Positions 30,164 to 42,600 are shown, counted from the first letter of the stretch. The stretch is DNA of 64,000 nucleotides from Closterium sp. Naga37s-1 (GCA_947471745.1 CANJKZ010000922.1:2330001-2394000), one strand, 5' to 3'. The notes: generated by a model from the letters alone, not told the origin. A program made the numbers and translations.

Positions 30164-31612
30164 TCAACAGCTACCTCGACAGGCTCGACTGCGTCTACCT
30201 GGGACACACCTGAGGGGGCAGGACCCTGAGGGGGGAGGGGGTCTACCGGGGGAGGACCTGGCATGAGGAAGAGCGGCGGGGGGGGGGAGGGGGGCAGTGC
30301 GGTAGGGGAAGAGACGGTAGTAAGGAACCGACTGGTCAAACGTGACGTCCTGAGAGGACAGAACACGACGCGAGGTGGGGTGGTAAAACTGCCAACCAGG
30401 CGCGTCAGGGGGGAAGCCAAGGAAGACGCAGTGAACAGCACGGGAGGACAGCTTGTCCGCAGACAAGTCGCGGACGAAAGCTTGAGATCCCCAGACACGG
30501 AACGCAGACGCATCGCCAACCTTCCCCGTCCACCGCAGAGTAGGTGTGGTCTCCGGCATGGAGACCCGGGGCTGGAGGTTGAGCTGATGCGCAGCGTACT
30601 GAACCGCGAACGGCCACAGAAAATGGGGAGCAGCCGCATGGATCATGGACGTACGAGCGACGTCCATGACCATGCCAATGCGGCGCTCAGCAATCTCATT
30701 TTGCTGCGGAGAGGCCGGAAGCGTGAACGTCTGGCGGATGCCCTCCGCACGACAGAAGGCTCGCAGAAGGTCGGAGGAAAACTCTCCACCTCTGTCGGAG
30801 TGCAGACGCAGAACAGGAAGGTCCGAGCCGAAACTCTCGCTGAGCTGACGACGGGCAGCGCAGATCCAGTCGATCAGCACCTCAGTGACCTCACCCTTGC
30901 GGCGCAAGGGGAAGACTGTGGTGTAACGCGAGTAGTCGTCAACGACCAGCAGAAAGTAGCGCTCGTGACCCTGTCCATAGACGCGGGCGGGGCCCCACAC
31001 GTCCATGTGAAGAGTTTGCAGCGGAGCCTCCGTCGGAGGGAACTCGGAGGAGTGAGGAGCGGCGCGCTGCCGCCCCTCGACGCAAGGAACGCAGGTAGGG
31101 GCAGGCCCCGGGGGAAGGGGAGGGAGAGACCGGGGAAGACCAGTGACAAGGACACGGGAGGCCATGCCTCGGAGACGAGGCAGGGAGGGGTGACCAAGGC
31201 GGTGGTGCCAGAGGAGAGTCTGGTGAGACAGGAGGCGACACGAGCAGGGGGCAGACTCAGGACCAGGCCGGGACGCTGCAGCAAACACCTGACCCGACGC
31301 GGCTACCTGACCAGACTCAGCAACCGGAGGAGACACGGTAGTCAGGGTGTACAGGCTCGACCCAGGCTGACGGGTGAACGTGGCCAGGTGCCGGCCCGTC
31401 CGAGTACACGAGCAGTGGGTCACCCGCTGACCTCCAGGAGTGAACTGGTCAACCCACGCGTCCTGAAGGTCAGCTCCACTCACCAAGTTCGTGGAGAACG
31501 AGGGGAGGTGGAGGCCAGACAGAGAGCCAGACGGGACCGCCGGACACGGCAGAACCGTGGAGGAGTGTGCAAGGACCGGACCCCCAGAGGGGTCAGCCAG
31601 AGAGACTGCCAC
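30164..31612 (-). pseudogene. E6 protease C-terminal part and integrase
   Basis: 482-codon frame beginning just after the protease active site (ADPSGGPVLAHSSTVLPCP). It contains the integrase zinc-binding motif (LLWHHRLGHP...CVPCVEG) and the core with D in LHMDVWGP, D in LHSDRGGEF and E in NEIAERR (relatives have NGIAERR). It continues to FDQSVPYYRLFPYR and shifts frame in the C-run at about 30270-30290. An open frame of similar length on the opposite strand (30263-31879) is its shadow. Confidence 0.9.
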
Positions 31613-32400
31613 CGGCCGACTGAGCGGCGTGAGTGTGGTGAAGTCGCGAAAGAAGGAGCGGGAAGCTCTCAGTCAAGCGTGAAGGTGTGCAAGGCCGCCG
31701 CAGGCGCAGTACCAGAGAGAGCAGACTCACCAGCACCTGGAGCAGTAGACTCACTAGCGCCTAGAGCAGCAGCCTCACCGGCACCTGGAGCAGGAGACGC
31801 ACCAGCACCTAGAGCAGCAGCCTCACCAGCACCTAGAGCAGTAGACTCTATACCTGGGTCAGGCGCCACACACAGGTAACAGGCACCCTCAGCACTAGTA
31901 GGCAATGCATACATGGCAGTGAGGATAGCATCATAGTCAAGAGCAAAGATATCTACCCTCTGCCTAAGCAGCTCCAGCCAGGAGGGGAGCTCAGCGTCGT
32001 CGCCGAACTCTGTACGCCAGGCGTCGCTCAGACAGGAGAAGCAGCGGGACTCTGTGTGACCAACCGTCCCGCAAGGCTGACCAGCCCGAGCACCAGTGCG
32101 AATGACGTACGGGCAGCGAGCAGTACTCCGTGACCCTCTACTCTGAGCGTACCACTAACGAAGCTGCTGGGGCAAAAGGATCTCGCGCGGACGCCGCTGC
32201 AGCTGCACTTGGCCACTACAAGAAGCTCCCGAACTACCCGCTCCAGGGCGACTCCCACCACGGCCACCCCTACAACACCAACTAGCGTACCACTCACGAA
32301 GCTGCTGGGGCGAAAGGATCTCGCGCGGACGCCGCTGCAGCTGCACCTGGCCACTACAAGAAGCTCCCGAACTACCCGCTCCAGGGCTCCAGCTCTCAAC
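31613..32400 (-). pseudogene. E6 gag C-terminal remnant with 139-bp duplication
   Basis: Contains the Cys/His module (CPYVIRTGARAG...CGTVGHTESRC, about 32000-32110), a linker of alternating LGAGEAAA/PGAGESA units (31700-31860) and the start of protease (LHTFTLD). A segment encoding PGAGSSGASCSG and LSPQQLREWYA occurs twice (about 32147-32250 and 32286-32388). The capsid part of gag is absent. Confidence 0.75.
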
Positions 32401-32577
32401 AGTTTTATAGGTGTGGTAGCTTTCCATGCCTGAGGGGCTCGGTTGGCTTTTGCGTGGACGAACTGAGGTATCGTTTGTGTTATCCAATTGCTCGTCACAA
32501 ATCTCGCCTATCGTTACCCAATCACTGGCGCTTTAGTCCAACCAAGTGTAATACACTAAGAAATATGAGACACGGGG

Positions 32578-33170
32578 ATGACACCAGGGGATGAGGACAT
32601 ATGCAAGGAAAAGTGCAGGGAGTTACTACAAGTCGGGCTGATACAGAGTTCTGAGTCTCAGTACGCGACACCCGCTATTATTGCAGCACGGGAGGACCTG
32701 ACAGGGGAGGTGCTGAGCAGGCGCATGTGTGGGGATTACAGAGCGCTTAACAAGGTGACAGTGCCCGATAGGTACCCAATGCCCACGGTAGAAGACATAT
32801 TCGACCGGCTGGGAGCAGGAGAGATATCCATCACGTTAGACTTGCTACAGGGGTTCAACCAGATAAGGATCAGGAAGGAGGACGTGCGCAAGACAGCATT
32901 TCATGGTGCGGACGGGCTGTACGAATGGTTGTTCATACCATTCAGGTTGCGCAATGCATCAGCGATTTTTCGGAGAGTTATGGGCAGCGTGTTAAGAGGC
33001 TTGGACTCGAAGCATGTTACATAAATGACGCGGTGATCTTCACTAGGAGTGAAGAGGAACGCGTACGTGATGTGGAGTGCATGCTGGAGGCGCTGGCGCC
33101 AGCGGGAATGACCTACCATCCGAAGAAGTGCAGGTGGGCAGAGGCAACGGTGCATTACCTGTGAAATGAG
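32578..33170 (+). pseudogene. E7: Ty3/gypsy reverse transcriptase, decayed
   Basis: 149 codons in the first frame give the fingers and palm start of a gypsy reverse transcriptase: GLIQSSESQYATPAI, MCGDYRALNKVTVPDRYPMP, SITLDLLQGFNQIRI and LRNASAIFRRVM. The continuation with the active site lies in another frame (32925-33164): CYINDAVIFTRSEEE, where the family YIDD/YVDD has become YIND, then PKKCRWAEA and a stop. A frameshift, premature stops and loss of a catalytic Asp make this a dead copy. No gag or protease precedes it. Confidence 0.9.
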
Positions 33171-33179
33171 GCCAGGGTT

Positions 33180-33800
33180 GGACGGATCGGGATTCAGAAA
33201 GCCAAGGTAGCGGTACTGAGCCGGTTGCACCAGCCGAAGGACAGAAGTGGACTGAGAGCAGTACTAGGGTTCCTGAACTATTACAGGAGAATCGTACCCA
33301 ACTTCAGCAAGCGCGCAACAGCACTGAACGGACTGTTGAGGGAGGACATGAAGAGGGAGTGGGGGGCCGAGCAAGAAGCGGCGTTGAAGGATCTGCTAAA
33401 AGCTGTACAGACGGCGTCCATCCTGCAGCTGCCACAGGCAGAGAAGCTCTTCTTCTACACCGATTGGAGCAGCCAAGGCATGGACGCCATACTGTGCCAA
33501 GAGCTCGATGGGGAAGAGAGGGTAGTGGCGTATGAAAGCAGGATTTGCAACCCTGCTGAAGCAAAGTATAGTCCGTACCACAAGGAGGGGTTGGCAGCTG
33601 TGTGGGCCATGAAGCACTTCATAGTGTACCTGCAGGGAAGGGGGTTCACACTTATAACCGATCATCAGCCTCTACAGTGGTTAATGACTCACTAGGGACT
33701 GACAAGGAGGAATGCACGATGGGCAGTGACGTTGTAAGCGTATGATTTCAAGATAAGGCATAGGCCAAGGAAAACACTGCAGCATGTAGACGGGCGCTCA
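33180..33800 (+). pseudogene. E7: gypsy connection domain and RNase H
   Basis: The frame at 33225-33695 carries LRAVLGFLNYYRRIVPNFSKRA (reverse transcriptase thumb and connection), then RNase H-like FFYTDWSSQGMDAILCQELDGEE, YHKEGLAAVWAMKHF and ITDHQPLQWLM, up to a TAG where relatives continue. Sequence to about 33800 still matches the tail pattern (FKIRHRPRKTLQHVDG). Confidence 0.9.
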
Positions 33801-34079
33801 AGGAACCCGCCACCACCAGAGCCGATACGCATACTGATGCTATTGGCCAGAGAAGGGGGGGAAGCTGCAGCAGAGAAGCAAAAGGGCCCACGGGACATAT
33901 GGGAGGACACAGCAATGATGAGGTGGATCCGAGGGGAGACAAGAGAAGACGAACAAATGCCGGAGAGGGGGCACCACTACTGGTGGTATCAGGAGCAGCT
34001 GCAGTTGCAGTCAGAGGACGGCTGGAAGCTGTTACCTGCACCAGAGGAGAAGGAGGGAGTGATTCAGGAAGTGCAAACA

Positions 34080-34770
34080 AGTTAGGACACGTTGGGCACG
34101 AGTGCACAGTACAGTTGGTGAAAACGGGCTAGTGGTGGGAAGGAATGTGCAAGCAATTGAATGAGTGGGTGAGCAGGTGTAAAGGCTGCCAGAGAATCAA
34201 GGCGAGATTGATGCAGGCAAAGAAAGAGCTGCAGTCGCTACCGATTAGAGGGCTGTTCAGGTGGTCCTTGGACCTGGCTGGGGAACTGCCACTCAGTAGA
34301 GGTCAGAAATAGTATCTGATCATGGTGGAGCATGCCAGTAAGTGGCTGGAGGTATGCGCCATCTCGAGAAAGAGCTTAAAGCACATGGCCAAGGCCTTTA
34401 AGGAGCAAGTGGTGTGCAGTTTTGGGGCAAGTGGGGAGGTACTGACTGACCAAGGAAGTGAATTCAAGGGGGAGTTCCAGGCGCTACTAGAGAAGACCAG
34501 AATCACTCACACGCAGACGTCTCGCTACCTGAAGTCTCGCGACGGGCTCACAGAACGGTTAGTGCAGATGCTGAAGCGGAGCCTGAGGGTGTATGGGGAG
34601 AAGCGCAAGAAGGACTGGGACGAGGAGTTACACTGGATTGCCGCGGGGTACAGATGCAGCAGGCGTCACTGAAGGATAACTCACCATACAGGCTGTTGTT
34701 CGAAATTTAGCCTATACTGCCCGTGGGAGCGCCTAGAGTGCAGACGGACACTATTAGCGTAGAAGGAGCC
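34080..34770 (+). pseudogene. E7: gypsy integrase, decayed
   Basis: The zinc-binding region GHVGHECTVQL...CKGCQ spans 34087-34200 and includes a stop. The core follows: D in SLDLAGELP, a TAG at about 34314, YLIMVEHASKWLEV, D in LTDQGSEFKGEF and E in DGLTERLVQ. Then comes WDEELHWIAAGYR and a stop near 34672. At least three in-frame stops separate the parts. The text from 34736 to about 34960 (AEKWVALAEERARYMREMLPVALENLH) is the gypsy post-integrase region. Confidence 0.88.
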
Positions 34771-34959
34771 GAGAAATGGGTGGCATTGGCAGAAGAAAGG
34801 GCCAGGTACATGAGGGAGATGCTGCCTGTAGCCTTAGAGAACCTGCACACGGCCCAACTGAGATATGCCCACAGGTACGAGCGACGATAGCAGCAGGATG
34901 GCAGGAAGGCGAAGGCAACCACAACCAAGGGACAAGAGGTGTACCTGCACAGGGCTATA

Positions 34960-35550
34960 CACTGGACGTGGGCTTGGGGACGGAGAGGTGTGGGGATCAG
35001 GCGTAGTAGTGCTGGAGAATGAGAAGGGAGAAAGGACAGTGGATCACCAGACCAATGCAGCGGTGGTGAAGGGACACAGGTCTCAGCAGGAAGGTCCAGT
35101 TACTCGCGCACGGGCAGCCCATGCATGAGCACAGGAGGGGGCAGGTAGTGGGTGAGGCAGGGAAGGAAGCAGTGGTAGGAAATTGGGGCAGAAAGGGAAA
35201 TGAAGGAAAGGTGAAGAATTCCGACAGCTGTCACATAATATAATGGTAAGTGCAGTATATTATGTACAATGCTATTTGAGGTGTAACGTGGTGTAGAATG
35301 TATTATGGAGTTTGTCCGTGGGGTAGTTGGGTTATTGGGGACGATGCAAAGTTGGTGACATTGGAAGTTGCGGAGCGCGGGCCTCGGGGGACAGGAAATC
35401 GGCGAGGGCCAATCCAAAACCCAGGCAGAAAGGGAAATGAAGGAAAGGCGAGAGAACAGAGACAGACCAAGCAGAGCAGGAGGAGGAGCCGACATTGGAA
35501 CCTGAGGCATGGCACGCGGGCATGACATGGCAGCGGGCAGAGGGTCTGAC
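34960..35550 (+). other. E7 3' end or flank, no gene
   Basis: A direct repeat GCAGAAAGGGAAATGAAGGA occurs at about 35188 and 35426, which might mark the remains of short LTRs or a purine tract, but no TG...CA ends or target duplication can be fixed. Confidence 0.4.
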
Positions 35551-35634
35551 ATGTGAGGAGTGTCCGCTGGGGGCGGATCTTGTGCACCTCCTCCAATGCC
35601 TGCATGCCACCATATGGCACATGGATGAATGGAG

Positions 35635-35740
35635 GTGTGTGTGTGAGAGTGTGTGTGCATGCATGCGCACGTGCGTACAAGCGCGTGTGCAAGTGCCATG
35701 CGCGGGTGCAAGTGTATGTGTGTGTGCATGTGTGTTAATG
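35635..35740. repeat. degenerate (GT)n in hydrolase copy 1 intron C-D
   Basis: TG-rich tract with GCATGC interruptions. Hydrolase copy 2 has a longer (GT)n at the corresponding place, showing that the two copies share intron as well as exon ancestry. Confidence 0.85.
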
Positions 35741-35897
35741 CATATGTGCACATTTGAAGGTGAGCAAGGGAAAGAGGATAATGAAAGGAAGGGACTTCAG
35801 ATTTCTGGTCTTGAGTTATGAAGTGCACACTATGCCGTAGCAGTGGCGGACGTGCCATGGTGTCCTGTGCTCTGGCATGGCGTGGTCATGAAGTATT

Positions 35898-35968
35898 GCA
35901 TGGCATGGCATGGCATGGCATGGCATGGCATGGCATAGCATGGTATAGCATGACATGGAATGGTATGG
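35898..35968. repeat. (ATGGC)n pentamer repeat
   Basis: About eight exact GCATG/GCATG steps followed by decayed units, ending directly beside the exon C donor of hydrolase copy 1. Confidence 0.9.
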
Positions 35969-36665
35969 CTTATCACCTGTGGGAGACCGAAATGAGAGGC
36001 GCTTGAGCGGTCGGGACGAAGGGCATCCTGGAGTGGAGCGGATGGGCGCACGCAAGGTCGGTGAGAGCAGCACAGAGCTTGGCCGTGGTGGCAGGAGGTG
36101 CGGATGGGGCAGTGGTGAGGGTGTGAGAGGACGAGCATAAGTGGTGGGGAAGGGGTGGTGGGAGTGGTGAGGGCACGAGGGAAAGCAGCAGAGAGAACAT
36201 GCCTAGGAGGAGCGAGATGTCTAAGTGGGTGGGCGTGGGGGCAGCAAAGGCACGTACAAGGATGAGGAGCTTGCAGTTCTCGAGCAGGGGATACGTGGAG
36301 TCTGGGATGGCGCTCACGTCACTGGCGGTGAGGGGGGACACGGGGAGTGAGTGCGAGGAGAAACGGGAGGCTGCAAGCATGAGGAACGTTCATGCCCCAG
36401 CTGGTAGCATCGCTTGGCTAGTTAGGATGCATGATGCCGCCGCTGATCCTAATTCTAGCCAGTGAATGAATCAGGGAGGCAGCAAAGTGATAGCACCCTA
36501 TGTGATCCACCCACAGCCATGCACATGGTACCTGGGATGTGAGAGAGGGCATGCAGAGGGCATCCAGGCGGCGGGCAGGGAGGCTAGCCTGATGTAGCAC
36601 ACATCGCCAAAGCGATACCCAAAGGACAGGTAGTTGGCGCCGTGCCACACAGGCAGACGGGTCAC

Positions 36666-37372
36666 CTGCAGGGGGCACGCATGGCAGAGGGGTGTGTGAG
36701 GGGCTGAATCATGCAAGCAATCTGCTCTGCACTCGAGCCCTTGGGGGCTGGCGCTGGCACTGCAGGTGGGGAAGACAGGCAGGTGCCAGAGACGGGTGAG
36801 AGCATGGCAGGCGGGGCTGCGCATATGGAGTGTGGGCGGCCTTGCATGCTCGCCCTTGCATGCTCGGCCTTGCATGTCGCACGCTCACATGCTCGCATGG
36901 GGGCTGAAGAGATGAGGGGACCAAACAGGTGGAGGCACGGCGCGGGCAAGGAGGCCGTGGCAGTTTAGAATGTGGCAGTGGAGTGGAGCAGCTTGTGAAC
37001 TGGTCTGCAGGCAAGCCATGCTCAGTCCATGTCCGTTTCTTACTGTATCTGCTTCTTGGTTCGCCAAGTTACAGGAGAGAAACATGGGCTTGCGGATGAG
37101 GTGGACACCAAATAGTTGACTGTGATCAGAAAACACATCAGGAGGCCGGCTGTACATAGCCATGGTTTCTAGATGCTAGAAAAATATTTGAAATCAGAAT
37201 CATGCTGTTTTTTTACATACGGTATGTGTTACTGCAGGAGTAGCAAGCATTGTGTGGGGAAAACCTCAACCAATTTCGTTAGAATATATCTTCCCGGCAT
37301 GGGTCCAACAACAGGAAAATCTCTGAACTCAAGGTCAGAATGTGGGACACTTTCCCTTCCTGCCACCAGTTC
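36666..37372. other. between hydrolase copy 1 and the LRR gene, no further gene
   Basis: Short minus-strand frames (for example 36885-37163) have no recognisable domain and I find no additional hydrolase exon. Includes the 3' flank of the LRR gene; a polyadenylation site cannot be fixed. Confidence 0.5.
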
Positions 37373-39665
37373 CTACACCCTGCCCTTCCTAGGCTTCGTA
37401 GATCTCTTTTTGCAGTCAGGCAGGGGTTTCCCACAGAGCTTGGGGTTGCCGGGGCGGAAGCAGGACACCGACAGGTCAGAGAGAGAGGGGGGGACGGAGC
37501 CAGAGAGGGAGTTGCCAGCGAGGAGCACTTGCAGGGAGGGGGCAGCAGCACGCAGGCGCGCAGGGATGGTGCCTGACAGCCCGCTCCACGACACGTCCAG
37601 CTCCTGCAGGGCCTTCAGGGACGCCAGCCCTGCAGGGATGCTGCCGCTCATGCGGTTGCGCGCCGTCTGCAAGGAGTGCAGAGCGGTGAAGCGCGAGAGG
37701 GACGAGGGGAGCGAGCCGGAGAGGTGGTTGGTGGAGACGTTGAGGGAGAGGAGGGCGGAGGCGCAGGAGGAGGAGGAGGGGAGGAGGGAGGAGAGGGGGC
37801 CGGAGAAAGCGTTGGAGGAGAGGAGGAGAGAGGCGAGTCGCTGCTTGTCCTGGCAGAAGGCAGGCAGGGAGCCTTTGAGCTTGTTGCGTGAGAGGTCCAG
37901 ATGGGTGAGCAATGGCGCGAGGGTGAGGGAGCGCGGCAGCGAGCCTGATAGCAAGTTGCTGCGGAGGTTGAGGTGGGCGAGAGGGGAGGTCGAGGAGGCG
38001 AGGAGGGGGGGAATGGCACCGGAGAGGAGGTTGTAAGAGAGGTCCACGTGAGTGCAGTGAGAGCAGGCAGCCACAGGCAGGAGCGAGCCGGAGAGCTGGT
38101 TGTGGGAGAGGCTCAGGTGAGTTAGACCAGTGAGGCTGGTGGTGAGAGCATCGGAGATGGGTCCTGTGAGCTGGTTGAAAGAGAGGTCCAAGTGGGAAAG
38201 AGGGAGACGGGAGGAGTTCTGAGTGGTGCCCTGGAGTAGGTCAGGGATGGCGCCAGTTAAGAGGTTGTAAGAGAGGTCCATGTGAGTGCAGCGAGGGCAG
38301 GCAGAGAGAGGCAGGAGGGAGCCAGAGAGCTGGTTGTGGGAGAGGCTCAGGTGAGTTAAACCAGTGAGGCTGGTGGTGAGAGCATCGGAGACGGATCCTG
38401 TGAGCTGGTTGTGGGAGAGGCTCAGGTGAGTTAGTTCTGTGAGGCTGGTAATGAGAGCATCGGGGATGGGTCCTGTGAGCTGGTTGGAAGAAAGGTCCAA
38501 GTGGGAAAGAGCGGGATGGGAGGCACTCTGGTTGTCAGCCTTGAGAGGTTCTGGGATGGGGCCGGAGAGGTGGTTGTGGGAGAGGTCCAGCAGGGAGAGG
38601 CACGGGGAGAAGACAGCATCCGGGATGCTCCCAGTCAGTGCATTGTGGCTCAGCCGCACCTCCGCACCGCTCTGCATCACACTGCATTCGCCTGTGGTTG
38701 GGAATGGCAGGTTTTGTTGTGCAAGGGCGCCGGAGAAGGAGTTGAAGGAGAGGTCGAGATAGGTGAGGCCCGTGACCCCACTGCTGCTGCTGCTCTCACC
38801 CACAGCGGGCAGCCCCCCGGTGATGGCGTTATGTGACACGTCCAGGCTGCGCAGCGCGCTCACATCCTGGAGAAGCACTGACGCGTTGAGCCCAGTCAGG
38901 TTGTTCCAGCTCACGTTCACGTGCACCAGTCTCGGTCCCAGCGGGGGGATTGCCCCTTCCAGCTGGTTGTGCGACAAGTCACATGACTCCAGGGCACCAG
39001 CGAGAGGCGGGATGGCGCCAGAGAAGTTGTTGTGGGAGAGGTTGATGGCGGTCATTGCTGGATTCAGCGCCGGCAGCGTGCCGGTGAGGTGGTTGTGAGA
39101 GAGGTCCAGCTCAACGCCCACTGATCTCAGCATATACGAAGTCACACTTCCCGACAGTTGATTGTGCGAGAGGCGCAGCACATCCATCAACCCATTCGGC
39201 CACCACGGCACTTCAACTATGTCTTCCAGCGTGCCGGAGAGCAGGTTGTGGGAGAGGTCCAGCTCCCCACCCACTCTTTTCAGCAGCCAGTAGGGCACTT
39301 CCCCCGACAGCTGGTTGTGCGACAGGCGCAGCACATCCATCAACGCGTGCGGCCAGTAGGCCACGCCAATCATGTCTTCCACCGTGCCAGTGATTCGGTT
39401 GTGGGAGAGGTCCACCACGGATGCAATCGTCTGCACGTTCAGCTCGTACTGGAAAGTGAGGTTGTTGTGCGACGCGTTCAGGTAGCGCATGCGCGGGAAG
39501 GGGTGCTTGAGCTCGTACGCTCTGTAGTTTGCGTCCCACGGGACGAAGAGCACATTGGCGTCTCTGGACAGCTGGTTGCTGCTGACGTCCAGGGAGTCGA
39601 GCAGCGGGAACACTTTGGTCAAGCTCCGCGGGTAACGTGGCCGGGATGAGGGAACAACCCCCCCT

Positions 39666-39698
<33 letters not shown>

Positions 39699-42600
39699 GT
39701 GGCGTCGGCAGGGGGGTCGATGGCAGTGGCAACCTCAAAAAGGCCGCCCCGGAGGGCGTTCCCCTGCAGCTGCAGGTCTGTGAGCATCCAGAGCGCGCCG
39801 AGCTCCCTTGGCAAGCTGCCGTCCAGCCGGTTGTGGTCCAGCGCCAGGCGCGTCAGCCCCGTGAGAAGACTCACCTGCGCTGCTATGGACCCCGACAGAG
39901 CATTCCCCCCCACGTCTAGACTCTCCAGACTTTGTGAGAGCGCTGCTGCTGCTGCTGCCGCTGCTGCTGTTGCTGCTGCAGTGGTGGTTGGGAGGGCTGC
40001 TCCCGTGAGGTTGTTCCCGCGGAGGGTGAGCTCTCGCAGCGAGGGGAGGGTGAAGAGGGCGGGGGGGATGGAGCCGGAGAGGTGGCGGTTGGAGGAGAGG
40101 TCGAGAGCGACGAGGAGCGAGAGGCGTGAGAGGGACGACGGCAGGCCGCCGGAGAGTGCGTGACCGGAGATGCGTAGAGACGTCAGCTGCGTCAGCTGCC
40201 CCAACGCCTCCGACAGACTCCCGCTTGCACTGCTGCTGCCGCTCCCTGCAGACAGGCCCTGCAGGAAGAAGTGTGCGGTGTGGGGAGGCTCGGAGGCGCA
40301 TGACATGTCCCCGAGCTGGTCGTTCTGGCAGTCGGGCATGTCCGGGACCACGTTGGGGTGCAGTGCGACCGTGGCGTCCCCCAGCAGGTGCAGCGTGTGC
40401 ACGTGTCCGTCTGCTGTGCACCCCACGCCGTACCACTCACACGCACTGCTGCTGCTCGCATCCCAGTTGCTCAGTATCGCCGCCCACGAGCCGTTTCCGC
40501 CGTTCACCAACGCTCCCACCTCTGTTCCCCCACCTGCTTCCCCCGCTGCTTCCCACAGGAGTGCATCGCGCACGGCCAGCAGAGCCTCAGTCTCCGCAGC
40601 GGACGCCTGCACGCCTGGCGACGGCACGGGGAGGTACCCCGCGCCCACGGCGCCCTTCATGGCAGCGCTGTTGCCGCTCACTCGCAGCACGCTCCAGTCC
40701 GTGGGCCCCTGCGCGTCCCTGCGCGCGTGAAACAGCGGCCCCGACAGCTCGTTGAACCGCACGTCCACCACCACTCGCCTTCGCCCTTGCCCTCCCGCCC
40801 TGCTGCTCTCCGCGCTCACGTTCGCCCCGCGCTCCAGGCCCCCACTGCTCGCCAGGCGGAACAACCCCTCGGGAATGCTGCCCGTGAAATTGTTGTGCGA
40901 CACGTCCAGGCTGCCGTTGCGGATCACGGAGAAAGCTTTCAGGCTGCCCGTGAGGCAGTTGTGGCTGAGGTTCACGTGCAGGCTCTGCGCTTGCAACACA
41001 CGTGCTGGCGACCCCATGACAATGCGCCCCCACTGCTCGTCCACTCGCATCAACAGGTCCCCCGGAACGCTCCCCCTCAGCCCCGCGTGCGGCGCGCTTA
41101 GCACCTCCACGTGCGCGGGCACCACGCACCCGTGCAGATCGCCCTCCCCCGGCTGTCCCCCTTCCTCCTCCGCGCCGCTGCCCCCGCCGCCGCCAAAGGC
41201 GTTGAAGCCCAGCCAGAGCTCGCGCACCGGCAGCAGCGCGTCGCAGAACGGCCCGCTCAGCGCGTTGCCGTCGAGGCGCACCACGTCCAGACCGCGCAGC
41301 GACGCGAGCGCCGTGGGCGCGCCCGACAGGCGGTTCTCCCCCAGGTCCAGGTGCGTCAGCGCGCGCATCCCCTCCGCCAGCGCCGGCGGAATCGCGCCGG
41401 TCAGGCCGTTGCCGCGCAACGAGAGCGACTGGAGGCTGTTGTACGGGAGGTTGTCGTACAAGGGGTTTTCGTACTGGTACGCGTCCGCGTCGCGCGGGAG
41501 TTCGCCCGTGAGGTTGTTGTACGAGAGGTCGATGCGCGTGCTGGGGCCGCAGAGGGGGGGAACGGTGCCGGAGAGCAGGTTGTGCGAGAGGTCGAGCTCC
41601 TCACGCACGGCGGAAAGCAGGTCCGCGGGGATGCTCCCCGACAGCTCGTTGTGCGCCAGAAGCAGCACGCTCGCGCTGACGTTGCGCATGACTTCCGCCA
41701 AACCGCCGGATATGCGGTTGTGCGAGAGGTCCACAACGGTCGCGACGAAGGTGCTGCCGGCGCTGCACGTGAGGTTGTTGCGCGACGCGTTCAGGCCGCG
41801 CGGGAGAGGCACGAGCGCAGCCGCGTCGCCGGAGAGCTGGTTGCTGCTGACGTCCAGGAAGTTGAGCAGCGGGAACGCCGCGCGGAGACCAGCAGACGCA
41901 GCAGCGTCAGGAGCAGCGGAGACAGCGGAAGCAGGAACCAGCGCAGCGATAATGTCTCCGGTCAATCGGTTCTGGTCGAGCGCGAGGCGTGTGAGCGGCG
42001 AGAGAGTGGCGATGGCGGGTGGGATGCTCCCCGACAGGCCGTTGTCCCCCAGGTCGAGCTCCCTCAGCGCCGTCATCTCCGCCAGCGCCGCCGGAATGCC
42101 GCCGGTCAGCCCGTTGCTGCGCAGGGAGAGCGCGACGATGCTCCGCGAATACGCTCCCGCCTCCCCCGGGAGCTCCCCCGTGAGGTTGTTGGCCTCGATG
42201 CGCAATTCGCGCAGCGCAGGCGCGCGGAAAATCGCGCGCGGAAGCTCCCCCGAGATGTTGTGAGCGGAAAGGCGAACCGTTACCAGCGACGGGGAGTACG
42301 CATCGGGCCCGTCGGGAAGGGGCCCTGAAAGACCGCCGCCAATGGTGGTGCTGAGATCCACGTGGCGGAGCGCGGGCAGGCGGAAGAGCCCGGGCGGAAC
42401 GGGGCCGGAGAAGCTGTTATCGGGCATGTCGAGTTCCGTCAGCTTCTGGAGGCGCGTGACGGAGTCCGGCAGGCCGCCGGCGAGGCACGAGTGGCGCAAC
42501 ACCAGCGAGGAGAGCTCCGCGAGGTCGCCAATGGCGGGCGACAGCGCGCCGGGCGGACAGCTTCCTCCGAGATACCCGGTGGGCCCGGGCATGTCATAGG

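Larger units (their letters stand above)
29190..32400 (-). mobile_element. E6: defective Copia fragment, no LTR left
   Basis: Same family and orientation as E5. Present are the C-terminal part of gag with a local duplication, protease/integrase and both linkers. Missing are the gag N-terminus with 5' LTR (lost at about 32400) and all of reverse transcriptase, RNase H and 3' LTR (lost at about 29190, where the coding text RPPPVP stops and E5 leader repeats begin). Confidence 0.85.
35551..36665 (-). pseudogene. metallo-beta-lactamase-fold hydrolase gene, copy 1 (four internal exons, ends missing)
   Basis: Four short exons can be read on the minus strand: A 36589-36665 (VTRLPVWHGANYLSFGYRFG...CYI), B 36258-36321 (DVSAIPDSTYPLLENCKLLIL), C 35977-36027 (DALRPDRSSASHFGLPQ) and D 35551-35599 ([16 protein letters not shown]). 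All four have CAG acceptors. Donors are GC (A), GTACGT (B), GTGATA (C) and GTCAGA (D), and phases join without breaking frame. The order HG...FG...ISDVS...LILDAL...H...RTLL is that of the plant and fungal MBL-fold hydrolases related to tRNase Z/PhnP; the His of WHG and Asp of SDVS match metal-binding positions in that fold. Upstream exons with the HxHxDH motif and the last exon are not found beside it. It may be a truncated copy; expression is unknown. Confidence 0.8.

Noticed and set aside
30263-31879. 538-codon plus-strand open frame
   Set aside because: It is antisense to the clearly recognisable integrase of E6; GC-rich codon use leaves the opposite strand open. No domain is visible.
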